The notes beneath the pieces were generated by a model. That model worked only from the letters and a program-made list of their open reading frames with translations, was not told the origin of the DNA and did no database searches. Below are positions 6,486 to 14,260 of a DNA stretch of 29,602 nucleotides, piece by piece (positions within the stretch are counted from its first letter, which is position 1; each line of letters starts with the position of its first letter). A program made the position numbers and the translations under genes. The DNA comes from a virus: IMG/VR virus record IMGVR_UViG_3300021963_000480, positions 1 through 29,602 of that record. One strand, 5' to 3'.

Positions 6486-8925
6486 GCCATCCTAACGGTT
6501 CAATAACGATTTGTAATGCATCAAGGAATACCTTCTCGAACTGTAGATCATAGTTTATGTATTCATCCAATCCAAATTCTTTAGGTAACACATTGTTGAA
6601 TGCGATAACATTCTCGTTGATCGGGTTTGGTGTCTTGAGATATACGAACTTAATCTTATTGCCATTAGTGATAGGTTCATACTTACGTGTGAGACCTTTC
6701 ATCTTAAGGTAATGATTAAAGAGTAATGCGCCTCTTACTTGGATCGGTGTACCTTTCTTATAGATCGGTGTACCGCTGTATTCTTTTAAGGAAGAAACCG
6801 ATCTAGGAAATGCGACATCAGCAACAGAGAGCGACGCGAATTTCGCCTTGAACTCGCGGACAAATGCCTGAAGCGATGCTTGATCCTGGTGCAAGATGAC
6901 CTCCAATGCATCCTTGAGTTTCGTGCGGACGACTGCAGGTGTCGACGATTTGACCATTTCAAGGCCCATAACTTTAATCTTAGGTTTCGCATATTGTACT
7001 CCTTCGGAATTATGTACGTTTAGCACGTATCGTTTCTTGGCAACCCATATTGCTTTGTCTGCCAGCACTTCGCGTTTCATCTGCATCTTTTGTGCATAAG
7101 CATTCATGTATTCTGCAAGTTCTTGGTATCCACCATCGATGAATGGTTGTATGACTTGTTCGCAAGTTTTATCCATGAACTTGATCTTATCTTCAGTGGA
7201 CTTACCTGCACATACCTTCTCGACTAGATCTTCAAGCGTTAGATAGATTGAGTCGGTATCGATAGCGATCACATAGTCTTTGTCTTCAGTCTTTAATGTC
7301 TTGTTCATGAAGCCATTAAGTTTGTTAGCCATCCATCGAATACTTAATTGACCTGATATGGTGATACCTTCTGCGATGCGTAGATCGTAATATCTAAAGT
7401 ACTTATTACCGATCGCACCGTAAGCTGAGTTCAGTGCGATCTTCATGGCCATCTGTAGGTTCTTGAGGCGAGAGATGTCTTTGACTAACTGAGGATCTTT
7501 GTTATGTTCATACTCTTGTTCTGCCTTTAACATCTGTTTCTTGAACTTAGAACGATTGTTGTACATCTCTTCCATCAATGCAGGAAGGAATCCACGCTTA
7601 TCTTTTGTATAACACCAACCATTACCAGATGTTGATAGACCGACTGGTACATTCATTGGTGTAGATGCTAATAGTTTATCCACGTTTGTATCGATACGAG
7701 TATCAGTCAATGTTTCAGGTGACATGTTATATTGCATGATAAGATGAGGATACAAAGAGTTTAAGTCGAACGATGCAACCCATTTATGAGGACCAGTTAT
7801 TGGATCTTTGACGTATGCACCTTCGAATACCTCAGACTTACCGTTCTCTTCTTTGAGTGGGATAGTTATCTTACGTTCATACAAATAATTAAAGATGATG
7901 GCATCCCACATACGTACAGGAGAGAATACATCTTCATAGTTGATCTTAGAACTATAAGCTAGAGTGTAGACAAGTTCAATGAGCTTCATCTTATCTTCTA
8001 ACATGTCAACCAGCTCAGTATCGTGGATGTTATAATCTACGAACGTCTTCCAATGGTTTGTGTAGAAGTCTTTAAAGTTATCTTCAGGATTCTCAAGCTT
8101 CTTCTTACCAAGTTCGACGCTTGCGATATAGTTTAATGCATATGATTCTTGATTTTGATATGTAAACTTCTTATATAGATCCATGTAATCTAATACAGAT
8201 ATGCCGACGAAGGTATATGATTGGATAGATGTACCACCACCTACATAAGCTTTCTTGTCGTTTACTATACCCCATGGTGACATGCGTTTGACATACTCGT
8301 CGCCTAGTACAAGGCGAATACGATTGACCAGATATGGGATATCAAAGCCGTTGATGTTCCAACCAGTGACCACATCAGGATAGTTGTTAGACCAAAATAC
8401 AACGAACGTCTTGAGTAAGTCTGCTTCGTCTTTGCAAAACATGTACTTAACATCTTTACGATCAGTCATGTACGGACGAGAGCCAAACGTTACGATCTGT
8501 TTGTGATGATTATCCTTGATAGTGATGAGCAATACTTCTTCATTTGCTTCACTTATATTTGGGAATCCATTCTCAGTTGCAGTCTCGATGTCGATTGAGA
8601 ATAGCTTGATAAGGTCCTTATCCCAGTTTATAACTTTAGGATAAGTCTCGGTGATGTACTGATATTGAAATTGTGTTTGACCGTAGAATGTAAAGCCTTC
8701 TACGTCTTTATAACGATCGACATATTCCATGCCTTCTTTGATTGATTCAAATTTAGTAGGAGATACTGGTGTGCCTTCTAATGTATGCCAATCAGAAGCT
8801 TCTTTGGCTGGTACAAATAATGTAGGACGATACGGCACCTTACTTTTGAATGCTTGACCGTTATTGACATAACGGAGCAATAGAGAATTGCCGTACTTGA
8901 CTACGTTCGTATAGAATCTACTCAT
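6445..8925 (-). CDS. 43: DNA polymerase gp43 (family B)
   Basis: Replicative polymerase with proofreading exonuclease, 826 aa against about 900 in T4. Exonuclease motif I is LFSIDIETAT with D112 and E114, and exo II is TGWNINGFDIPYLVNR. Polymerase motif A is SFDLNSLYPHLIMQYN, motif B KNLQMAMKIALNSAYGAIGN, motif C AIDTDSIYLT, and KKRYVLNV follows. The C-terminus ends SLESFFG, a likely clamp-binding tail. The N-terminus MSRFYTNVVKYGNSLLLR is typical of gp43, so ATG 8925 is the right start. Promoter P2 has its -10 only seven bases from this ATG, so the P2 transcript should be leaderless. Confidence 0.97.
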   Translation of the reverse strand: MSRFYTNVVKYGNSLLLRYVNNGQAFKSKVPYRPTLFVPAKEASDWHTLEGTPVSPTKFESIKEGMEYVDRYKDVEGFTFYGQTQFQYQYITETYPKVINWDKDLIKLFSIDIETATENGFPNISEANEEVLLITIKDNHHKQIVTFGSRPYMTDRKDVKYMFCKDEADLLKTFVVFWSNNYPDVVTGWNINGFDIPYLVNRIRLVLGDEYVKRMSPWGIVNDKKAYVGGGTSIQSYTFVGISVLDYMDLYKKFTYQNQESYALNYIASVELGKKKLENPEDNFKDFYTNHWKTFVDYNIHDTELVDMLEDKMKLIELVYTLAYSSKINYEDVFSPVRMWDAIIFNYLYERKITIPLKEENGKSEVFEGAYVKDPITGPHKWVASFDLNSLYPHLIMQYNMSPETLTDTRIDTNVDKLLASTPMNVPVGLSTSGNGWCYTKDKRGFLPALMEEMYNNRSKFKKQMLKAEQEYEHNKDPQLVKDISRLKNLQMAMKIALNSAYGAIGNKYFRYYDLRIAEGITISGQLSIRWMANKLNGFMNKTLKTEDKDYVIAIDTDSIYLTLEDLVEKVCAGKSTEDKIKFMDKTCEQVIQPFIDGGYQELAEYMNAYAQKMQMKREVLADKAIWVAKKRYVLNVHNSEGVQYAKPKIKVMGLEMVKSSTPAVVRTKLKDALEVILHQDQASLQAFVREFKAKFASLSVADVAFPRSVSSLKEYSGTPIYKKGTPIQVRGALLFNHYLKMKGLTRKYEPITNGNKIKFVYLKTPNPINENVIAFNNVLPKEFGLDEYINYDLQFEKVFLDALQIVIEPLGWHAEEKASLESFFG

Positions 8926-8931
8926 AATGTA

Positions 8932-8960
8932 ATTATACCACAGGTACTATTTAAAGTACA
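8932..8960 (-). promoter_or_regulatory. Phage promoter P2 (gp43 unit)
   Basis: TGTACT at 8960-8955, a 17-bp spacer, TGG, then TATAAT at 8937-8932. Seven bases separate the last -10 base from the A of the gp43 ATG, which places +1 on the start codon. Confidence 0.85.
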
Positions 8961-8965
8961 ATATT

Positions 8966-9205
8966 TTACCAATGTCTGATTATCCCAGCCACAATGAATA
9001 TACATGTAGCTAAATTGATACCTGCGATTACTGTCCTAAATAATGCTACGGTGTCAGCTTCTCTATCACACTCAGATGCTTTCTCACCTAATGCTTTAGC
9101 CCATATTCTCCATAGGCCATGTTTCTTTTGATGTTGCTTGATAGATTCGTCGATACGTTTATCTAAGAGTCTATCATAATCATTAGTTGCCGGATCAAAT
9201 CTCAT
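8966..9205 (-). CDS. Small protein with C-terminal membrane helix
   Basis: 79 aa from ATG 9205, chosen over 9223 because AGAGGTGA lies just upstream and the ATG overlaps the preceding stop as ATGA. The first two thirds are charged (DYDRLLDKRIDESIKQHQKK). The last 22 residues, VIAGINLATCIFIVAGIIRHW, form one transmembrane segment, so it would be tail-anchored with the soluble part in the cytoplasm. Family not recognised. Confidence 0.75.
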   Translation of the reverse strand: MRFDPATNDYDRLLDKRIDESIKQHQKKHGLWRIWAKALGEKASECDREADTVALFRTVIAGINLATCIFIVAGIIRHW

Positions 9206-9690
9206 TTTTTCACCTCTTGGCATAGTGGCAATTTTTCTCCAGTCCTATAGGCTAATTGAATAAGATGTTGTTCTAATCTATGTGCAGTTTCAACTTTCAT
9301 ACTTATAAGATCATTGGTTATTGGGCATGCGATAGATGATAATATTGGAGGAGATTTAAACGCGTATACAGTAAATTCCTGTATATTATTTTTTTTCATG
9401 TAGTTAATTATTTTCTCTGAAGTTTTATCCAAACCATCTCCGTGTTGTTTGTATTGTGTAGCACGATCATACCATCCAGCTGCTCCTGCAGCCTTACCAA
9501 ATTTATATATCATTCCATCATGTATGAATGCATAAACAACATTACCCAATTCTACAAAATACTTTCTTTTAATTTTACCATTATTATTTTTAATATGAGT
9601 ATCAAATAAAAGTTTATTTTTTTTTGGGCCCAATATAATCTTACCTAGCTCTATAGATTTTGATACGAACTTTTTAGTAAATCGATTCAT
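9202..9690 (-). CDS. GIY-YIG-like protein
   Basis: 162 aa. The core VVYAFIHDGMIYKFGKA near residues 51-67 resembles the GIY...YIG strands of this nuclease superfamily. DRATQYKQHGDG carries the expected Arg, and ETAHRLEQHLIQL near 134-146 the late Glu. A basic N-terminus precedes the domain. The superfamily includes homing endonucleases and repair nucleases; which applies here is not clear. It sits between ligase (four-base overlap) and a small membrane protein. The sequence around it is more A/T-rich and lysine-rich than ligase, which may hint at later acquisition. Confidence 0.55.
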   Translation of the reverse strand: MNRFTKKFVSKSIELGKIILGPKKNKLLFDTHIKNNNGKIKRKYFVELGNVVYAFIHDGMIYKFGKAAGAAGWYDRATQYKQHGDGLDKTSEKIINYMKKNNIQEFTVYAFKSPPILSSIACPITNDLISMKVETAHRLEQHLIQLAYRTGEKLPLCQEVKK

Positions 9691-10961
9691 TTTATACTCC
9701 CAGACGAATCTGCTTTATCTTTGTCTTCACGGATCTCCACAAAGATTGGGAGGAATAAACTCTCATCTTCGTGTTTGCTCCTAATACGAGCGTTGTACTT
9801 GACAGCCACCACTTTACCGAGGACATCTTGCTTCTTAATGTTTTTGCGATCTTCATCGTTAAATCCACTCCCGACTTTAACTTTAATAATACCATCCTCT
9901 GATTCACAGACGAGGGCCCCTAACATGTCTTCATACTTACCGGTGCCGTCTTCAACATCGACGATCTTCAAATCGCACTCTAACTCACCCTTAAATTTAA
10001 TAAGGGATTTAGATCGCTTATTTTCCCAAGGAGCATGCATGTCCTTGAGGATAATTCCTTCTTCACCTTGATCATAATACTCTTTAAACTTTGCTTGTGC
10101 CTCTTCAATATTTTCTACGATGAAGTTAGGCACTATACTAATCTTATCTGCTTCTTTAAGTCTTACAAATCTTAGTTTATATGGTGTAGGGCATTCACCT
10201 GAAGTAAAGTACATATATGGAATATGATCCCATATTGTAGCATGTACCATCGCTGCCTCAGTATCCGAGATAGTACCCTTCACTGCTTTATTTAGGATAC
10301 CGTTACCAGTCTGTCTGTTTAGGATACCGCCATCATCTTTGACTATGAGTTCACCATCAAAGACGACATCCATACCGTTTGCAAGTTCTACGAATTCTTT
10401 TTCAAGGTTTCCTAACAAGTCGATCGTCTTACCGTTGCGAGACTTGAATTCACATTGACCATCGCGAACGACAGCATTGAATCGCATGCCATCGAGTTTT
10501 AATTGGACCATAGCTGGCCATTGGATCTTATCAACTAGCTTCTGTTCATACTGTGACGCTAACATACATGGATAGTCTACGATCAAGCCAAGCCATACAT
10601 CGTTGGCTGTCGCAGTAGATACACCACATTTCAGGTCCTTCGCTATGATGCGTTCAAGCACCTTAGCATTTTTCGGAGAGAGTGAAGTAAGGACCTGAGT
10701 GAGGTGTTCTATAGCAGCATTACCAGTTACGATACGGCTGCTTAACTCAAACAGTTGATCCATTGCTTGCATAAGGCATTCACTCCCAGTTGCCTCATAC
10801 TTTGGAATCTTGCGAATATAAAATTGTGTAAACGGATCTAGTGCCAGTCGGACAACTTCACGTAAGACTTGATTATCTTTATGCTCTGTGAGCTTATCGA
10901 TCTTATAGTTACGCGAAGGGTTTGCTGCAAGATCCTCTAAAATATCAAATACTTCTGACAC
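9687..10961 (-). CDS. 30: ATP-dependent DNA ligase (T4 gp30)
   Basis: Seals nicks in Okazaki fragments and repair. 424 aa from GTG 10961, chosen because GGAGATAAG precedes it and because the product then begins SEVFDILEDLAANPSR, as phage ligases do. The frame stays open to 11012 but that part overlaps the upstream gene. Motif I is QLKLDGMRF with the adenylated Lys155. Motif III is DVVFDGELIV, motif IV EEGIILKD and motif V SLIKFK. The C-terminal OB-fold segment contains VKVGSGFNDEDR. It is part of the unit driven by promoter P3. Confidence 0.95.
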   Translation of the reverse strand: MSEVFDILEDLAANPSRNYKIDKLTEHKDNQVLREVVRLALDPFTQFYIRKIPKYEATGSECLMQAMDQLFELSSRIVTGNAAIEHLTQVLTSLSPKNAKVLERIIAKDLKCGVSTATANDVWLGLIVDYPCMLASQYEQKLVDKIQWPAMVQLKLDGMRFNAVVRDGQCEFKSRNGKTIDLLGNLEKEFVELANGMDVVFDGELIVKDDGGILNRQTGNGILNKAVKGTISDTEAAMVHATIWDHIPYMYFTSGECPTPYKLRFVRLKEADKISIVPNFIVENIEEAQAKFKEYYDQGEEGIILKDMHAPWENKRSKSLIKFKGELECDLKIVDVEDGTGKYEDMLGALVCESEDGIIKVKVGSGFNDEDRKNIKKQDVLGKVVAVKYNARIRSKHEDESLFLPIFVEIREDKDKADSSGSIK

Positions 10962-10962
10962 C

Positions 10963-11244
10963 TTATCTCCTGTAGATGTACACATCAAGCTTAGTTGCGT
11001 TTTTAATACCACCTACGATATTTCCTGCCCAATCATATGAGACTGGGCGGAATGAACCACGATGGAAGTATCCACCAGGTGTTGGCATCTTAACTAGTGG
11101 TTTACGACCACGAAGCACAACACGTTTCTTATTAGTACGATTTTCGTTTGTGATTGCTACAGCTTGCTTGATGATGCTTAACTTTTCCATATCAGCAGCT
11201 GAATTGACATCGACTGTCATTACATAACTTTTAGATGTTCTCAT
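10963..11244 (-). CDS. Conserved-looking small phage protein
   Basis: 93 aa from ATG 11244, preferred over 11262 because GGAGGTGTTAAG is directly upstream and the ATG overlaps the preceding stop (ATGA). The sequence mixes a helical N-terminal half (SAADMEKLSIIKQAVAIT) with a basic middle RVVLRGRKPLVK and a Gly/aromatic-rich C-terminus. No family recognised. It ends one base before the ligase GTG. Confidence 0.75.
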   Translation of the reverse strand: MRTSKSYVMTVDVNSAADMEKLSIIKQAVAITNENRTNKKRVVLRGRKPLVKMPTPGGYFHRGSFRPVSYDWAGNIVGGIKNATKLDVYIYRR

Positions 11245-11471
11245 CTTAACACCTCCGCACAACCAGCAGGGATACGGCGATTGATGCGACGGATTTTTTC
11301 CATCGTTTCGCTTAGGACTTTTTTAAGGTTTGTGGGTTGTTGAACTGAAGCAATGGCTTTTTCGATATCCATTGCAAATAGAACTAATTCTGTTCTACGA
11401 TTAAACTTAGCAGCATGTTCTGCTGGGACTAAGTACTTTTCACCGAACTGACTAACTATTACTTTTTGCAT
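11241..11471 (-). CDS. Unknown 76-aa protein
   Basis: First gene after promoter P3, with AAGGAGAGAG upstream of the ATG. It is mostly helical: FNRRTELVLFAMDIEKAIASV and LKKVLSETMEKIRRINRRI. Charged and soluble, no domain recognised. Four-base overlap with the next gene. Early expression ahead of ligase is implied by P3. Confidence 0.78.
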   Translation of the reverse strand: MQKVIVSQFGEKYLVPAEHAAKFNRRTELVLFAMDIEKAIASVQQPTNLKKVLSETMEKIRRINRRIPAGCAEVLR

Positions 11472-11499
11472 TATTCTCTCTCCTTAATAATATAAGACC

Positions 11500-11528
11500 A
11501 TTATATCCTAAATTAGGATTAATGTACA
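11500..11528 (-). promoter_or_regulatory. Phage promoter P3 (small genes-ligase unit)
   Basis: TGTACA at 11528-11523, a 17-bp spacer, TATAAT at 11505-11500. Predicted start near 11493, giving a leader of about 22 bases that contains AAGGAG. An upstream element at 11544-11569 is shared with promoter P5. Confidence 0.88.
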
Positions 11529-11543
11529 TAGGGGAGCTAAAAA

Positions 11544-11569
11544 TAAATTGCTATATGGATCAATAACTT
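11544..11569 (-). repeat. Upstream element copy A (shared with 16859-16884)
   Basis: A 26-bp block that matches 16859-16884 at 23 positions. It begins 16 bases upstream of the P3 -35 hexamer. See the finding on helical phasing. Confidence 0.6.
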
Positions 11570-11613
11570 GCATAATATATAAGCCTTTGATTACATTGGA
11601 CTATTATCTGGGT

Positions 11614-11638
11614 GCTGTCCGGGAACGCCCAGGACAGC
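11614..11638. other. GC-rich hairpin without U-tract
   Basis: GCTGTCC at 11614-11620 pairs with GGACAGC at 11632-11638, and an inner GGG/CCC pairing extends the stem around a small loop. It is by far the most GC-rich spot in this gap (11529-11663) and lies between the 63-aa gene and promoter P3. No T-run follows on either strand, so it is not a standard terminator; RNA processing or 3'-end protection is possible. The rest of the gap holds P3 and its upstream element and no convincing gene. Confidence 0.5.
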
Positions 11639-11663
11639 GATTACTATAGGTTATATCGTACTA

Positions 11664-11855
11664 TTAAGCGCAGTCTGAAAGTGATTCCATCCAACGCTTG
11701 CTGCATTCCTTGTCTTTAGAAGGACAGGGATAGTCTTCAGCTGTCTCAGCTTTGACTTGTTTTGCCTCAAATACTGTCGTGATCTTTTCATCGACGACGA
11801 TCACTTCGTCTTTTTGTTTGAATTCCATAGCTTTACCTTTTGGGTTATTGTTCAT
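11664..11855 (-). CDS. Small Cys-containing phage protein
   Basis: 63 aa. The N-terminal MEFKQKDEVIVVDEKITTVFE is beta-like, and the C-terminus has CPSKDKECSKRW...DCA with three cysteines, a possible metal or disulfide site. Two starts are possible: ATG 11855 with AAGGA eleven bases away, or ATG 11828 with AAAGGT six bases away. A TATAAATA box at 11876-11883 lies just upstream. Family not recognised. Confidence 0.65.
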   Translation of the reverse strand: MNNNPKGKAMEFKQKDEVIVVDEKITTVFEAKQVKAETAEDYPCPSKDKECSKRWMESLSDCA

Positions 11856-12008
11856 TTAGGATTGTGTCCTTATATTATTTATATGTTTGTATAGTTTCAT
11901 CTGCATAGAGAAACGCCGTGGTTCACGATCAGGGTTTGCTAATCCATCACCATAGAATTCATAGAGCTGTTTCCATAGCTCTTCATAGTTGACTACGTCT
12001 AATCCCAT
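11856..12008 (-). CDS. 50-aa protein overlapping the next upstream gene
   Basis: ATG 12008 opens a 50-residue frame to a TAA at 11856. The product, beginning MGLDVVNYEELWKQLYEFYG and followed by a conserved-looking NPDREPRRFSMQMKLY, has the composition of a real helical phage protein. It overlaps the 210-aa gene stop by ten bases, and its end abuts the next gene, so this 140-base interval is coding and not spacer. The 3' end contains the TATAAATA late box of the following gene. Confidence 0.7.
   Translation of the reverse strand: MGLDVVNYEELWKQLYEFYGDGLANPDREPRRFSMQMKLYKHINNIRTQS
11876..11883 (-). promoter_or_regulatory. T4-type late promoter box
   Basis: A perfect TATAAATA inside the 3' end of the 50-aa gene. 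Predicted start near 11870 leaves a short leader with AGGA before ATG 11855. The hit is plausible because a gene starts just downstream, but A/T-rich coding could also create it. Confidence 0.5.
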
Positions 12009-12631
12009 AGCGCTGTGTAATATTTTCCAAATAGCTTTAGACCATTTTGTATACGTGCCCAGTGTTTATCATGACCCTTCTTATCAAATTTTAATGTATG
12101 TTTAGGTCCGTGTTTTAGTTCGTAATGTCCATCAGGTAACTTAACCCACTTGTTATCAACTTTACCTGTCCAGAACGGAGCAGCCCAATCATCTTTACTT
12201 AACTCTGTAAACGACCATATCATCTGATCCATCACATAGTCCCAACGTTTAAAGTAGTTCTTATCAGTCTCACCATTCTTCGATTGAACCTTACGTTTAT
12301 CTCGTAACTCAGGTGGTACGTCTTCATTATCTACATGAGGTGCGCCGTGCTTATCCTTCTTAAGTTGTTTAAGCATAGGTAAGATGATACGCGTAAGTGT
12401 GGTATCCATAGACCAAGTATCCCATGGATCGATCTTAACGTAACGAATATCTTTGTTAAAGAACTGACGTATGTCAAATAGAGTAGAGCAAATCCAACCA
12501 AGTTTTGTATACTTGATGATGTTCTCGACTAATGGTTCATCATAATCGATCTCGCGCCAGAAGATTACCTTCTCAATGATGGTGTAAGGAGATATCCAAT
12601 TATCTTTTGGTTTGTTCATATATATTTTCAT
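11999..12631 (-). CDS. Conserved phage protein of unknown function, 210 aa
   Basis: A type of protein often seen in T4-like and other tailed phages. Recognisable blocks are YVKIDPWDTWSMDTTLTRII near residues 64-83, HGAPHVDNEDVPPELRDK near 95-112, WDYVMDQMIWSF near 129-140, and a C-terminal RIQNGLKLFGKYYTALWD. The function is not known to me. ATG 12631 has AAGGAGTATGTT upstream and overlaps the previous stop (ATGA). Confidence 0.85.
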   Translation of the reverse strand: MKIYMNKPKDNWISPYTIIEKVIFWREIDYDEPLVENIIKYTKLGWICSTLFDIRQFFNKDIRYVKIDPWDTWSMDTTLTRIILPMLKQLKKDKHGAPHVDNEDVPPELRDKRKVQSKNGETDKNYFKRWDYVMDQMIWSFTELSKDDWAAPFWTGKVDNKWVKLPDGHYELKHGPKHTLKFDKKGHDKHWARIQNGLKLFGKYYTALWD

Positions 12632-12864
12632 AACATACTCCTTACCTTTTTAAATACTTCTCGTCTATCGCTAAATTTAACTTTGCCTTGTATTTCAACA
12701 GGACTAAAAAATGCAGTCCATCCGTGGTTAGCATGAAATGTTCCTGTAACTTTTTTACCGTTAATAGTATCAAAATAAATCCAAGGATAATTAGCCGCAA
12801 AGGTTACATCTATGCCCAATTTATTGAGTCTACGCACAAATGTTTTTATTTGGTATTCATTCAT
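12628..12864 (-). CDS. Conserved small phage protein, 78 aa
   Basis: Pattern RRLNKLGIDVTFAANYPWIYFDTINGKKV, then FHANHGWTAFF, seen in small proteins of T4-like phages; function unknown to me. It overlaps both neighbours by one to four bases. It is part of a run of short coupled genes (14260 to 11856). Confidence 0.78.
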   Translation of the reverse strand: MNEYQIKTFVRRLNKLGIDVTFAANYPWIYFDTINGKKVTGTFHANHGWTAFFSPVEIQGKVKFSDRREVFKKVRSML

Positions 12865-13028
12865 TAGTGCACCGTAGGAATGGTTAGTTCCGCTGTTAAG
12901 TTCCAGTCCTCGACCTTTGCACCGCGTGGTACATCGATCCCCTCAATGATTGCTTTCTCTACGAACGCCATCAGTAACTTATTATAAAGTTCGTCAGGTA
13001 TCTCGTTGATGTCTAGTTTGATAATCAT
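12864..13028 (-). CDS. 54-aa small protein
   Basis: Start ATG 13028 was chosen over 13058 because GGAGGTCCAGG precedes it and it overlaps the previous stop as ATGA. The N-terminus IIKLDINEIPDELYNKLLMAF suggests a strand plus helix. Acidic, soluble, no family recognised. Confidence 0.7.
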   Translation of the reverse strand: MIIKLDINEIPDELYNKLLMAFVEKAIIEGIDVPRGAKVEDWNLTAELTIPTVH

Positions 13029-13243
13029 CCTGGACCTCCATAAGATGTATGACTGCAATCATCATCTAACATCGCGTCAATTACTACATACATTCCATAA
13101 GCTGGTACTAGCATGAATAACCATGCCATAATTTTAGCATACAACAAGTCGTGGGTTATACCGTATCCAAATGCAAATGATCCGCCAAACATTCCTGCTG
13201 TTATTAATGCGGCTTTGATTTTTCTTTTAGTTTTCTTTTTCAC
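13025..13243 (-). CDS. Small membrane protein, two helices
   Basis: 72 aa. A basic N-terminus (KKKTKRKIK) is followed by two hydrophobic segments, ALITAGMFGGSFAFGYGI and KIMAWLFMLVPAYGMYVVI, and an acidic C-terminal tail. The positive-inside rule puts the N-terminus in the cytoplasm. The start abuts the end of the phosphoesterase gene. Function unknown. Confidence 0.75.
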   Translation of the reverse strand: MKKKTKRKIKAALITAGMFGGSFAFGYGITHDLLYAKIMAWLFMLVPAYGMYVVIDAMLDDDCSHTSYGGPG

Positions 13244-14029
13244 TTATACCTCCACATATTTTAATTTAAAAGATCCGTGCTGGTTTTCTTTTGGATATCC
13301 ACGGGGATTACATACAATGCGTGTTATGCCAATAGTATAGTCAAACTCGTCGTGTGTATGTCCATGTACCCATAGCTTAATATTATCAGCTAATTCCATC
13401 ATATAATCTAAATTGTTATGAAATGCTCCGTTCATAAGCTCATCATGGTTATATTTAGGATGTATGCTTTTATGAGATGGACTATGATGAGTCACAACAA
13501 TAGAATCTTTGCTATTACTTAACACGTGTTTAATATACTGTAAACTCTTGTGGTGTTCCTTTACAGACTGTTCAGGAGTGTATTTAGTATAGTTTACTCC
13601 ATCAAAGTACTTAACGATCTTAAAATCAGGCATGGCAAACTGAGCTGCGTTCATCGTCAACGGATCCTCGTCATTCATATTAGTCCATAGTGTAGATCCA
13701 ATAAACACCTTGCCGTCATACTCAAACGTCTCGTTGTCTAACACATGAATGTTATCGTAATGAGCTAATTTTCTCTTAAGATCCAAAACAGTATAGTTAA
13801 GCTGATAGTTGTAGTGTTCATGATTACCAACCACATAGATCACGTGTTTAAACTGTTCTGAGCAGTTCTTAAAGAATTCGCCGTATGACTTCTCCATCTC
13901 AGGCCGAGAATGGAAATGCTTCACCGTACATATATCTCCAGCAAGTATAAGCACATCCGCGTTCTCAGTGTTATTGAGAAGGATGTCTTGAAACTCCAAA
14001 TGTAGATCTGATGCGATCGCTAACTTCAT
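13244..14029 (-). CDS. Calcineurin-like metallophosphoesterase
   Basis: 261 aa, a dimetal phosphoesterase. The motif set is complete: SDLHLEF (D-x-H), LAGDICT (GD), VVGNHEHYN (GNHE), VTHHSPSH and WVHGHTHDEF (GHTH). Members act on nucleotides, proteins or nucleic acids; the substrate here cannot be told. It is encoded among small phage proteins in the P4 unit. Confidence 0.92.
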   Translation of the reverse strand: MKLAIASDLHLEFQDILLNNTENADVLILAGDICTVKHFHSRPEMEKSYGEFFKNCSEQFKHVIYVVGNHEHYNYQLNYTVLDLKRKLAHYDNIHVLDNETFEYDGKVFIGSTLWTNMNDEDPLTMNAAQFAMPDFKIVKYFDGVNYTKYTPEQSVKEHHKSLQYIKHVLSNSKDSIVVTHHSPSHKSIHPKYNHDELMNGAFHNNLDYMMELADNIKLWVHGHTHDEFDYTIGITRIVCNPRGYPKENQHGSFKLKYVEV

Positions 14030-14038
14030 TTTTTATCT

Positions 14039-14260
14039 TTAAATTATTCCTAAGTTATGTAGTAATAAGAATAGCACCACAAAGAAGCCTACGATCCACC
14101 AGTTGATACCTTCAGCAGGTTTTTTATGTTCGATAAACTGAGGTTGGTATTCGCCCCATCCAATATCTCTAGTACTGTTTGGAAAATGATACTGTCTTGG
14201 ATCACGATTGTAGTCATGATATCCACCCCAATTATCTGTACGTCTGTCTTTTTCTGGCAT
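14039..14260 (-). CDS. Small tail-anchored membrane protein
   Basis: 73 aa. The N-terminal 45 residues are polar and aromatic-rich (DNWGGYHDYNRDPRQYHF). The C-terminus WWIVGFFVVLFLLLHNLGII is one transmembrane helix. Two adjacent ATGs exist (14263, 14260); AAGGAG spacing favours the second, and the first makes an ATGA overlap with the previous stop. It follows the envelope genes and might belong with them. Confidence 0.7.
   Translation of the reverse strand: MPEKDRRTDNWGGYHDYNRDPRQYHFPNSTRDIGWGEYQPQFIEHKKPAEGINWWIVGFFVVLFLLLHNLGII

Noticed and set aside
11510-11575. 21-codon frame starting ATGCAAGTTATT on the minus strand
   Set aside because: No ribosome site, overlaps promoter P3, and is better explained as the shared upstream element.
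11614-11638. Standard intrinsic terminator
   Set aside because: Strong stem but no T-run on either strand; kept only as an unassigned hairpin.
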